Source: Anaerococcus rubeinfantis (GTDB taxonomy: Bacteria; Bacillota; Clostridia; Tissierellales; Peptoniphilaceae). Taken from it: DNA of 64,000 nt. Shown piece after piece: positions 8,688 to 16,478 of this stretch. Every line of letters begins with the position of its first letter. The first letter of the stretch is position 1. The notes beneath the pieces are model-generated. The model was not told the origin of the DNA. It did not search any database and saw only the letters and a program-made list of their open reading frames with translations. The translations under genes were made by a program, and so were the position numbers. The stretch lies in the NCBI RefSeq assembly GCF_001487145.1, contig NZ_LN913016.1, positions 558,001-622,000 on the forward strand. Direction: 5' to 3'.

Positions 8688-9686
8688 ATGAACGAGAGAA
8701 AGAAGATGATACTCTTTTCCATTATAAACTCATACGTTAATCTTGGAGAGCCTATTGGTTCAAATTCATTGCTTAATGAATATTCACTAGATATTTCGTC
8801 TGCAACAATTAGAAATGAGATGAGCACTCTTGAAAAGATGGGACTTTTAGAAAAAGCTCACACATCTGGAGGAAGATACCCATCCGATAAAGGTTACAGA
8901 CTTTATGTAAATAATTTATTAGAAAATTCATTAAATGAGAAAGAAGATGAAAATTTAGAAAAAATTCTTGATAAAAGATATGGCAATGTTTCAAAAATTG
9001 TGGAGACTGCGACGCTACTTCTGTCCAAAATGACAAATCTTACAGCCGTTTCTTACACCATAAGAAACAATATTACTAAGGTAATTAATTTAGAGCTTTT
9101 AAAAATTGACCCCAACATGCTTTTGTTTATTGTAGTTTATGATAACGGAAGTTTAATAAGCGATAGAATTTATATAAGTGAAGAAATTGATGATGAGAAA
9201 TTATTTGAAATTTCAAAAACTTTAAAACAAGATATTGAGGGAGAAAGTTTAAAAAATCTTTCAGAAATTTTTGAAAAAATCAAAAATTCTGGCTTTAAGA
9301 AGTATGAAAATTTGTTGGATATTTTGGAGAAAAAAATCAACAATGATTCTTTAAGTGATTTGACCAAAGAAGTTATTATAAAAGGACTAGGCAATATCTT
9401 TAATTTCAAAGAATTTGAAGATCCAATTAAGGCTAAAGAGTTTATTAAGATATTTGATAGTAAGGAAAGAATTTGGGAATTGATTGAAAATTCCAACAAT
9501 GAATTGCAAATTACTATTGGTGATGAAAATGAGATAAATGAATTGAAAGATAATACAATCATAACTTCACATTTTAATTATGACAAAGACATTGTAGGCC
9601 AAATTGGAATAATAGGACTTACAAGAATTGATTATAAGGAAGTTATTTCTGACATCAAACTAATATCAGATTTACTTAGCAAATAA
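8688..9686 (+). CDS. hrcA: Heat-inducible transcription repressor HrcA
   Basis: The 332-aa repressor has an N-terminal winged helix (MNERKKMILFSIINSYVNLG, SSATIRNEMSTLEKMGLLEK with HTSGGRYPS) and a C-terminal GAF-like dimerisation half. It binds the CIRCE site directly upstream. The ATG at 8688 is chosen because GAGGTG lies 6-7 nt before it; the upstream in-frame GTG at 8667 falls within the operator. It heads hrcA-grpE-dnaK. Confidence 0.94.
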   Translation: MNERKKMILFSIINSYVNLGEPIGSNSLLNEYSLDISSATIRNEMSTLEKMGLLEKAHTSGGRYPSDKGYRLYVNNLLENSLNEKEDENLEKILDKRYGNVSKIVETATLLLSKMTNLTAVSYTIRNNITKVINLELLKIDPNMLLFIVVYDNGSLISDRIYISEEIDDEKLFEISKTLKQDIEGESLKNLSEIFEKIKNSGFKKYENLLDILEKKINNDSLSDLTKEVIIKGLGNIFNFKEFEDPIKAKEFIKIFDSKERIWELIENSNNELQITIGDENEINELKDNTIITSHFNYDKDIVGQIGIIGLTRIDYKEVISDIKLISDLLSK

Positions 9687-9703
9687 TAAGGTAGGTGTTT
9701 AAG

Positions 9704-10249
9704 GTGGACAATGAAAAAAAGCATGATGAAAATGTAAAAGAAGATTTAAATGAAAATATAGAAGAAGAATTAGAAGAAATTGATGCTGAAATAGTTGATG
9801 AAGATGGTAATGTTGAAGAAGAATTGCCAAATGACGATGATAATGAGTACAAAGAAAAATATCAAAGACTATTAGCAGATTTTACTAATTTCAAAAAAAG
9901 AGAAGAAAAAGCAAGAGCTGATTTTAAAAAGTTTGCTTCATCAAATTTAATCGAAGAACTTTTACCAGTTTTAGATAATTTTGATAGAGCACTTAAAGAT
10001 CAGGATGAAGAAGATTCTTTTGTAAAAGGAATCGTAATGATAAGAGATTCTTTTTGGAAAGTTTTGGAAAAAGAAGGCTTGGAAGAAATCGAATCTGATG
10101 GAGTAGAATTTGATCCAAACTTCCACCACGCTTTTCAAACAGAAGAAAACGAAGATTTCAAATCAAATTATATTATAGAAACCTATCAAAAAGGATACAA
10201 ACTAAATGATAGAGTTATAAGACCAAGCATGGTTAAAGTTGCAAAATAG
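9704..10249 (+). CDS. grpE: Nucleotide exchange factor GrpE
   Basis: This ~181-aa protein has a very acidic N-terminal ~50 residues, a long helix (EYKEKYQRLLADFTNFKKREEK) and the C-terminal beta domain (DPNFHHAFQTEEN, YQKGYKLNDRVIRPSMVKVAK). It accelerates ADP release from DnaK. The start is ambiguous. GTG at 9704 has AAGGTAGG about 8 nt upstream and is preferred; GTG at 9695 would add three residues but lies on top of that site. It lies between hrcA and dnaK in the CIRCE operon. Confidence 0.93.
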   Translation: MDNEKKHDENVKEDLNENIEEELEEIDAEIVDEDGNVEEELPNDDDNEYKEKYQRLLADFTNFKKREEKARADFKKFASSNLIEELLPVLDNFDRALKDQDEEDSFVKGIVMIRDSFWKVLEKEGLEEIESDGVEFDPNFHHAFQTEENEDFKSNYIIETYQKGYKLNDRVIRPSMVKVAK

Positions 10250-10261
10250 GAGGAAATTAAT

Positions 10262-12082
10262 ATGGCAAAAATTATAGGAATTGATTTAGGAACAACAAAC
10301 TCAGCAGTTGCCGTTATGGAAGGTGGGGATTCAACAATAATCCCAAATACTGAGGGAAATAGAACAACACCATCAGTTGTAGCATTTACAAAAGATGGAG
10401 AAAGACTTGTTGGAGAAACTGCAAAAAGACAAGCAATAACAAATCCAGATAGAACAATCTCATCAATAAAAAGAGAAATGGGATCTGATTATAAAACAAA
10501 TGAAATTGATGGAAATTCTTATACACCAGAAGAAGTTTCAGCAATGATTTTACAAAAATTAAAATCAGATGCAGAAGGCTATTTAAACGATACAGTAACA
10601 GATGCAGTAATAACAGTTCCTGCTTACTTTACAGATGCTCAAAGACAAGCTACAAAAGACGCTGGAAAAATTGCAGGCTTAAATGTAAAAAGAATTATAA
10701 ACGAACCAACAGCAGCAGCCCTTGCATACGGAATGGACAAAGAAACTGACCAAGCAAAAATTATGGTTTATGACCTTGGTGGTGGTACATTTGACGTATC
10801 AATTCTAGAAGTAGGCGATGGAGTATTTGAAGTTTTATCTACAAGAGGAAATAATAAATTAGGTGGAGATGACTTTGATAATAGATTAGTTGAATATCTA
10901 GCAGCTGAATTTAAAAAAGAAACTGGCGTAGATTTAACAAAAGATCTTACAGCTATGCAAAGATTAAAAGATGCAGCAGAAAAAGCTAAAAAAGAATTAT
11001 CATCAACAAAAACAACAAATGTAAATCTACCATTTATTACAGCAGTAGATGGACAACCAGTTCACTTAGATTTGACAGTTACAAGAGCAAAATTTGATGA
11101 ATTGACACACGATTTAGTTGAAGCAACAAGAAAACCAGTGGAAGATGCCCTAAAAGATGCTTCATTATCATCAAGCGATATCGAAAAAGTTTTACTTGTA
11201 GGTGGATCATCAAGAATACCTGCAGTTCAAGATCTAGTTAAAAATATAATTGGAAAAGAACCACAAAGAGATATAAACCCAGACGAATGTGTTGCACTTG
11301 GTGCTGCAATTCAAGGTGGAGTTTTAACAGGAGAAGTTAAAGATTTATTACTTCTTGATGTAACACCACTTTCATTAGGAATTGAAACTCTTGGTGGAGT
11401 TGCTACAAAATTAATCGAAAGAAATACAACAATTCCAACTAAAAAATCTCAAATCTTTACAACAGCTGCAGACGGACAAACTGATGTAGATATTCACGTT
11501 GTACAAGGTGAAAGAGAAATGGCAGCAGATAACACCACACTTGGTAGATTCCAACTTACAGGAATTCCTGCAGCAAGACGTGGAGTTCCACAAATTGAAG
11601 TTACATTCGATATTGATGCAAATGGTATTGTAAATGTATCTGCAAAAGACCAAGGAAGTGGAAAAGAACAAAAAATTACTATCACATCATCAACAAACCT
11701 AACTGATGAAGAAATAGATAAAAAAGTAAAAGAAGCTGAAAAATTTGCTGAAGATGATAAAAAGAAAAAAGAAAGTATTGAAGTTAAAAACAATGCTGAA
11801 TCATTAGTTTACCAAGCAAGAAAAACTCTTGAAGAAGCAAAAGTTGAAGGTGGCGAAAAAGATAAGATTGAAGAAAAAATCAAAGATCTAGAAGCAAGTA
11901 TTAAAGCTGACAATACAGAAGATATCAAAGCAAAAACAGAAGCTCTACAACAAGAAATCTACTCAATGAGTGAAGCAATGTATAAAAATGCTCAAGCAAG
12001 TCAAGAAGGACAAGATGCTGGAAAAGCTGACGATGATGTAGTAGATGCTGATTATGAAGTTGTAGATGATGACGAAGAATAA
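10262..12082 (+). CDS. dnaK: Molecular chaperone DnaK (Hsp70)
   Basis: The 606-aa Hsp70 shows the nucleotide-binding signatures [37 protein letters not shown] and [13 protein letters not shown] substrate-binding domain beginning ~380 ([17 protein letters not shown]) is followed by a helical lid and a disordered acidic tail ending [13 protein letters not shown]. Length and gap pattern match the Gram-positive form. It works with GrpE (just upstream) and DnaJ (downstream beyond a repeat element). A ribosome site AGGAGG precedes the ATG and a hairpin terminator follows. Confidence 0.98.
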   Translation: MAKIIGIDLGTTNSAVAVMEGGDSTIIPNTEGNRTTPSVVAFTKDGERLVGETAKRQAITNPDRTISSIKREMGSDYKTNEIDGNSYTPEEVSAMILQKLKSDAEGYLNDTVTDAVITVPAYFTDAQRQATKDAGKIAGLNVKRIINEPTAAALAYGMDKETDQAKIMVYDLGGGTFDVSILEVGDGVFEVLSTRGNNKLGGDDFDNRLVEYLAAEFKKETGVDLTKDLTAMQRLKDAAEKAKKELSSTKTTNVNLPFITAVDGQPVHLDLTVTRAKFDELTHDLVEATRKPVEDALKDASLSSSDIEKVLLVGGSSRIPAVQDLVKNIIGKEPQRDINPDECVALGAAIQGGVLTGEVKDLLLLDVTPLSLGIETLGGVATKLIERNTTIPTKKSQIFTTAADGQTDVDIHVVQGEREMAADNTTLGRFQLTGIPAARRGVPQIEVTFDIDANGIVNVSAKDQGSGKEQKITITSSTNLTDEEIDKKVKEAEKFAEDDKKKKESIEVKNNAESLVYQARKTLEEAKVEGGEKDKIEEKIKDLEASIKADNTEDIKAKTEALQQEIYSMSEAMYKNAQASQEGQDAGKADDDVVDADYEVVDDDEE

Positions 12083-12097
12083 AAATAAATAAAATTT

Positions 12098-12135
12098 AAA
12101 GAATAGGAAGCCTTGCTTCTTATTCTTTATTTTTG
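12098..12135 (+). terminator. Terminator after dnaK
   Basis: AAAGAATAGGAAG pairs with CTTCTTATTCTTT across a short CCTTG loop, followed by ATTTTT. It should end most hrcA-operon transcripts before dnaJ. Confidence 0.8.
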
Positions 12136-12230
12136 CTTAAAATTTTAAAATATAATTTAATTTTTTTATCAAAGCGGTATAATAGTTGAGCTTGTATAAA
12201 AAGATAAAATTATAAATTAAGATAGGACAA

Positions 12231-12443
12231 ATAAATTAGCAATAATTTATTCAGAGCGTAGACAAAGTCAGTTTAATAATTTATTAATAATTTAAAAATA
12301 AAATCATGCTAAAACCCATCTCGACTAAGTGAGTGAAACGAACGCATGGAGAGATCTCATGAGATTTCTTGACTCACTGCGTTCGTTCGAAATGCGTGAA
12401 AATTTAGCTTGTCGACAGTCTGAATAAATTAGCAATAATTTAT
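12231..12443. repeat. Terminator-flanked inverted-repeat element A1 with perfect 20-bp direct repeats
   Basis: A 173-bp non-coding unit (12251-12423) begins TCAGAGCGTAGACAA and ends in the imperfect inverse TTGTCGACAGTCTGA. On each side lies an identical 20-mer, ATAAATTAGCAATAATTTAT (12231-12250 and 12424-12443). With one further flanking base pair the 20-mer is a 9-bp AT stem around a GCAA loop; the right copy is followed by a T-run and then the dnaJ ribosome site. The core carries CCATCTCGACTA, GGAGAGATCTCATGAGATTTC and a CACTGCGTTCGTTCG arm that pairs with GAACGAACGC-type sequence. No ORF is present. The rest of the dnaK-dnaJ gap shows nothing else beyond the dnaK terminator. Confidence 0.8.
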
Positions 12444-12464
12444 TTTTTTTATATTGGAGGATAA

Positions 12465-13577
12465 ATGAAAGACCCATATGAATTACTCGAAGTTGACAAA
12501 AATGTCAGCGAAGATGAATTAAAAAGAAAATATAGGAAACTTGCAAAAAAATACCATCCAGATTTAAATCCAGATGACGAAGAGGCCCAAGAAAAATTTA
12601 AAGAAATTTCAGAAGCCTACGAAATTTTATCAGATCCTCAAAAAAAACGTCAATACGATACCTATGGATCAGCTGCATTTGAAAACGGTGGATCTGGTGG
12701 ATTTTCTGGTGATTTTGGTGGGTTTGGAGATATATTTGGAGATATATTTGGAGATATTTTCTCCCAAGGAAGAAGTCAAAATGGAAAAAGACCGAGAAAA
12801 GGATCTGATATTCAACAAGTAGTAAAATTAACTTTCCAAGAATCAGCTTTTGGAATTTCTAAAGAAATCCAAGTTAGAAGAGAAGTTGAATGTGAAACTT
12901 GTCACGGAAAAGGCGCAAAGGATGAAAGTAAAATCAAAACTTGCCCTAAGTGTAATGGATCTGGTGTAATAAATAATATTAGCCAAACCCCATTTGGAAC
13001 AGTTTCTCGCCAAACTACTTGTGACAACTGCCACGGATCCGGAGAAATTATTGAAGAAAAATGTCCAGATTGCGAAGGAACAGGTAAAAAAATCAAAAAT
13101 GAAAAAATAAAAATTGATATTCCATCTGGTGTTGAAAATGATTCTGTAATGAGAGTAGTTGGAAAAGGAAATGTTGGTGAAAACGGTGGATCTTATGGAG
13201 ATTTATATATAATCTTAAAAGTTGAAGAGCACGATATTTTCAAAAGAGATGGACTTGATATTTATTATGAGATGCCAATTTCTTTTGCAACAGCAGCTTT
13301 AGGTGGAAACATTGATGTCCCAACTTTAACAACAACCCAAGAATATCACATCCCAGCAGGAACTCAAACTGGAACTAAGTTTAGAATTAAAAATGAAGGT
13401 ATAAAATCTGACAGGCTTAAAAGGCAAGGAGATCTTTATTTCTATGTAAAAGTTATTACTCCTACAAAATTAACTAAAGAACAAAAAGAAAAATTAAAAG
13501 ATTTTGCTGAAATATCTGGTGATGAGGTAAAAGAAGATAAGAACTTTTTTGAAAAATTGAAGGATTTGTTTGATTAA
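12465..13577 (+). CDS. dnaJ: Chaperone protein DnaJ (type I Hsp40)
   Basis: The 370-aa co-chaperone has a J domain (residues 1-70, HPD in KKYHPDLNPDD), a Gly/Phe-rich linker with three GDIFGDIFGDIF-type repeats, and four zinc motifs (CETCHGKG, CPKCNGSG, CDNCHGSG, CPDCEGTG). The C-terminal substrate-binding domains follow. It stimulates DnaK ATPase and delivers substrates. It is separated from dnaK by a terminator and the A1 repeat, so it may be expressed partly apart from the rest of the heat-shock operon. Its stop overlaps the mtaB start. Confidence 0.97.
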   Translation: MKDPYELLEVDKNVSEDELKRKYRKLAKKYHPDLNPDDEEAQEKFKEISEAYEILSDPQKKRQYDTYGSAAFENGGSGGFSGDFGGFGDIFGDIFGDIFSQGRSQNGKRPRKGSDIQQVVKLTFQESAFGISKEIQVRREVECETCHGKGAKDESKIKTCPKCNGSGVINNISQTPFGTVSRQTTCDNCHGSGEIIEEKCPDCEGTGKKIKNEKIKIDIPSGVENDSVMRVVGKGNVGENGGSYGDLYIILKVEEHDIFKRDGLDIYYEMPISFATAALGGNIDVPTLTTTQEYHIPAGTQTGTKFRIKNEGIKSDRLKRQGDLYFYVKVITPTKLTKEQKEKLKDFAEISGDEVKEDKNFFEKLKDLFD

Positions 13578-14875
13578 TGAGTAAAACATTTAATATAAAA
13601 ACTCTAGGCTGTAAGGTTAACCAATATGAATCTGAAGCTATTGAAGAATTATTTAAAAAAAGAGGTTTTGAAAAAAAAGAAAAAAGCGCTGATATTTACG
13701 TTATAAATACTTGCACAGTAACAAATATGAGCGATAGAAAATCAAGACAAACTATTTCAAAAGCTAGAAAAGAAAATAAAGATGCCATAATTGCAGTTAT
13801 TGGTTGTTATTCACAAGTAAAAGCTGATGAAGTTAAAAAAATTGAAGGCGTAGATATAATTTTAGGATCTCGTAACAAGGAAGAAGTTGTTGATCTTTGC
13901 GAAAATTTTATTAAAAATAATGAAAAGATGGAAGATGTAGAAGAATTTTCAATTGGAGAAGTAATTGAAGATTTGGAAATTTCAAATCAAAGTGATATGA
14001 CTCGTGCCTATATAAAAATACAAGATGGTTGCAATATGTACTGTTCATATTGTTTGATTCCTTATGCAAGAGGAAATATTGCATCAAGAGATTTGGTTTC
14101 AATTATTGATGAGGCAAAAAGACTTAGGGATAACGGATACAAAGAAATTGTCCTTACAGGAATTCATGTTGCAAGCTATGGAAAAGATTTTGATTTAGAT
14201 ATTTCTTTAATTGATGTGATTGAACACATTGCAAAAATTGAGGGAATTGAAAGAATTAGACTATCATCAATGGAGCCAAGACATATTGATAGGGAATTTT
14301 TACAAAGAATGAAAGATACAAGAAAAGCTTGTGATCATTTTCATTTATCCCTACAATCAGGTTCTGATGATGTTTTAAAGCTTATGAATAGAAAATATGA
14401 TACAAAAATCTTTAAAGAAAAGGTAGATTTGATTAGGGAATATTTCCCAAATGCAGGACTTACAACTGATATAATCGTAGGTTTTCCAAATGAAAGCGAA
14501 AAAAATCATGAGGAAACTAAAAATTTTGTTAAAGAAATAAAATTTTCAAAAACTCATCTTTTCAAATATTCAAAAAGGGATGGGACCAAGGCTGCTGATA
14601 TGAAAAACCAAGTTGATGGCAATATTAAAAAAAGAAGATCCAAGGAATTATCAATAATTGAAAAAGAAATTTCTCATGCATTTTTGGATAAGCAAATTGG
14701 AAAAACTTTATCAGTTTTATTTGAAACAAAAACAGAGCTTGATGGATATAGGTCAGGATATTCTACAAATTATTTAAGAGTTCATACTAAAGATAATGTA
14801 GAAATAAATGAAATAAAAAATGTAAAAATCACTCAAAGAATTGATGATTATTTGATTGGAAATATTATAGATTAA
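13577..14875 (+). CDS. mtaB: tRNA t6A37 methylthiotransferase MtaB
   Basis: The 432-aa radical-SAM enzyme converts t6A37 to ms2t6A in ANN-decoding tRNAs. The N-terminal UPF0004 domain binds one cluster (TLGCKVNQYESEAI, INTCTVTN, IGCYSQ). The radical-SAM domain has CNMYCSYCLIPYARG and a C-terminal TRAM segment (~365-430) follows. TLGCKVNQYE separates MtaB from MiaB and RimO. It starts on the dnaJ stop (TAATG). The prmA and rsmE genes that often sit between dnaJ and mtaB in Firmicutes are missing. TsaC, encoded later in the window, makes the precursor modification on the same base. Confidence 0.93.
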   Translation: MSKTFNIKTLGCKVNQYESEAIEELFKKRGFEKKEKSADIYVINTCTVTNMSDRKSRQTISKARKENKDAIIAVIGCYSQVKADEVKKIEGVDIILGSRNKEEVVDLCENFIKNNEKMEDVEEFSIGEVIEDLEISNQSDMTRAYIKIQDGCNMYCSYCLIPYARGNIASRDLVSIIDEAKRLRDNGYKEIVLTGIHVASYGKDFDLDISLIDVIEHIAKIEGIERIRLSSMEPRHIDREFLQRMKDTRKACDHFHLSLQSGSDDVLKLMNRKYDTKIFKEKVDLIREYFPNAGLTTDIIVGFPNESEKNHEETKNFVKEIKFSKTHLFKYSKRDGTKAADMKNQVDGNIKKRRSKELSIIEKEISHAFLDKQIGKTLSVLFETKTELDGYRSGYSTNYLRVHTKDNVEINEIKNVKITQRIDDYLIGNIID

Positions 14876-14899
14876 AAATTTATAAGAATTTTGAAATTT

Positions 14900-14951
14900 A
14901 AAAGGCTGTTGCAAAATAAGAAAATTGATTAATTTTGCAAGAGCCTTTATT
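14900..14951. terminator. Bidirectional terminator between mtaB and tRNA-Thr
   Basis: AAAGGCTGTTGCAAAAT pairs with ATTTTGCAAGAGCCTTT around a ~15-nt loop. T-rich sequence on both strands makes it usable by mtaB and by the convergent tRNA gene. Confidence 0.8.
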
Positions 14952-14955
14952 TATT

Positions 14956-15031
14956 TGGAGCTGGAAACAGGACTTGAACCCGCAACCTTTTGTTTACGAT
15001 ACAATTGCTCTACCGATTGAGCTATTCCAGC
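14956..15031 (-). tRNA. tRNA-Thr (anticodon CGU)
   Basis: The minus strand folds as a complete 76-nt cloverleaf. The acceptor GCTGGAA pairs with TTCCAGC, the D stem is GCTC/GAGC, and the anticodon loop ATCGTAA gives CGU after U33. The T arm has loop TTCAAGT, and discriminator U and CCA are encoded. The anticodon reads ACG (Thr), and the sequence resembles other bacterial tRNA-Thr(CGU). The anticodon stem closes with four clear pairs, the outer A-A being a mismatch. It stands alone with its own promoter. Confidence 0.93.
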
Positions 15032-15041
15032 CTACGAAATT

Positions 15042-15069
15042 ATTATACGAAAATTTACTTTTTATTCAA
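15042..15069 (-). promoter_or_regulatory. Promoter of tRNA-Thr
   Basis: Reading the minus strand, TTGAAT and TATAAT are separated by 16 bp, with the mature tRNA beginning about 11 nt after the -10. Confidence 0.6.
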
Positions 15070-15126
15070 TATGTATAGATTTTAAATTTCTTTTTTATTT
15101 GGTATAATTATCTCAAAGGTGGTAAT

Positions 15127-16293
15127 ATGAATAATTTAAATTATGATGGAATATTTGATATTTTAAATAGAATAAACTTTCCTTTAGCAATTGTAATAAT
15201 CATTATTGGTCTTGTTATTTTATTTTTGATATCAAAAATTTTATTAAAGGCTGGTATATTTTTATTAGCTATGACCTTTATTTTCGATATGATTTTAAGG
15301 GTTTTACCTTTTGATATATACTTAAATTATCCTAACATTAAACTTATAATTTATATACTTTATGCTTTAGGATTTGTTATTTTTGCCTATAAAAATATTA
15401 AAAGAATTTTGAAAGAAAAAAGAAAAAGAGAGCTTTTTAAAGATAAAAATCCAATAAAAAAAGAAAAATCTGGAAATAATCCTATAAAAAGATTCTTTTC
15501 TTATACAGGATCTCTTCCTTTTTTGTTGATGCTTGTATTAAATTTATTTAATCCTGACGAGGGAGTTTATAAAAATATCCTACATTTACTTACAAGCCTA
15601 TCTTTTTTATTTATGGTATTTACAACTTTGTATAATACTTACAAAAGAATCGACACATTGAAAGAAAATAAGGGTAGGATGAGATTTGATGATTTAAACA
15701 TACCTTTTAAGAAAAATTCTCCTCAAAAAAGCAAAAATTCTGATAGGAAAGTTTTGAAAAAGGAAGAAAAAGTTGAGGAAGATTTTGATAAAACTCAAAC
15801 TAGAAAACTTAACTTGGATGATATCAAAGAAGAGCTTAATAAGAATTCATTCGATCCTATAAATTTGGATGATTTTAGAGATACAATGGATCAGACTGAT
15901 TTGATAAATTTGATTAATGATAAAAATAGCAAACTTGTTACTATGATTTCTTTGACAAATTTATCGGATGGGGTTAAAAAATCATATAAGTCTGATAAAT
16001 GTATTGCAGATATTAGACAAGACAGCGAGTATAAGGTTGATTTGGAATTTGAAAATTACAATGACTATGATTATGGAAGATTTATAGATTTACTTTTGGA
16101 CTATTCAAAAAACAGGTCAAAATATAAATTCCAACTGGATTTAGTTCCACAAAAATCAAAAAATTCAAGAGTAGTTTTTTATGACCCATCAAACCTATAT
16201 GAACTTGATAGGGATTTTGGAGATAAATTTCAAGGAAGAACAATTTCTATGAATTTCCCAAAATATAAAATAAATTATATAACACAAAATTAA
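15127..16293 (+). CDS. Uncharacterised membrane protein with cytoplasmic C-terminal domain
   Basis: I do not recognise this 388-aa protein. It has hydrophobic segments at about 17-36, 40-62 and 70-90, then a basic stretch (KNIKRILKEKRKRELFKDKNP), then two more helices at about 127-145 and 150-170. From ~175 onward it is hydrophilic: a charged linker (to ~235) and a compact folded-looking domain (~250-388) with regular alternating hydrophobic residues (SKLVTMISLTNL, YKVDLEFENYNDYDYGRFID). No catalytic motif is evident. It is monocistronic with a ribosome site AAAGGTGG and its own terminator. No function is proposed. Confidence 0.75.
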   Translation: MNNLNYDGIFDILNRINFPLAIVIIIIGLVILFLISKILLKAGIFLLAMTFIFDMILRVLPFDIYLNYPNIKLIIYILYALGFVIFAYKNIKRILKEKRKRELFKDKNPIKKEKSGNNPIKRFFSYTGSLPFLLMLVLNLFNPDEGVYKNILHLLTSLSFLFMVFTTLYNTYKRIDTLKENKGRMRFDDLNIPFKKNSPQKSKNSDRKVLKKEEKVEEDFDKTQTRKLNLDDIKEELNKNSFDPINLDDFRDTMDQTDLINLINDKNSKLVTMISLTNLSDGVKKSYKSDKCIADIRQDSEYKVDLEFENYNDYDYGRFIDLLLDYSKNRSKYKFQLDLVPQKSKNSRVVFYDPSNLYELDRDFGDKFQGRTISMNFPKYKINYITQN

Positions 16294-16296
16294 ACT

Positions 16297-16348
16297 AAAG
16301 CTTTTACAAAATCAATTATGGATTTTGTAAGAGCTTTTTTATTTTTTG
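16297..16348 (+). terminator. Terminator after the unknown membrane protein
   Basis: AAAGCTTTTACAAAATC pairs with GATTTTGTAAGAGCTTT around AATTATG, followed by TTTTATTTTTT. A second weaker hairpin (AAAGG...TTTTGAAAA with TTTTCAAGAGTCCCTTT, ~16397-16449) lies before tex and could be a leftover terminator or leader attenuator. Confidence 0.85.
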
Positions 16349-16478
16349 AAAAAAGAGTATAGTATATTTATATTTAAATAAATATTTTAATTTTTAAAGG
16401 TGCTTTTGAAAAACTATGAATGGTCATAAATTTTCAAGAGTCCCTTTTGTAATTTAAGATGAAGTTAGTGAGGTAATA

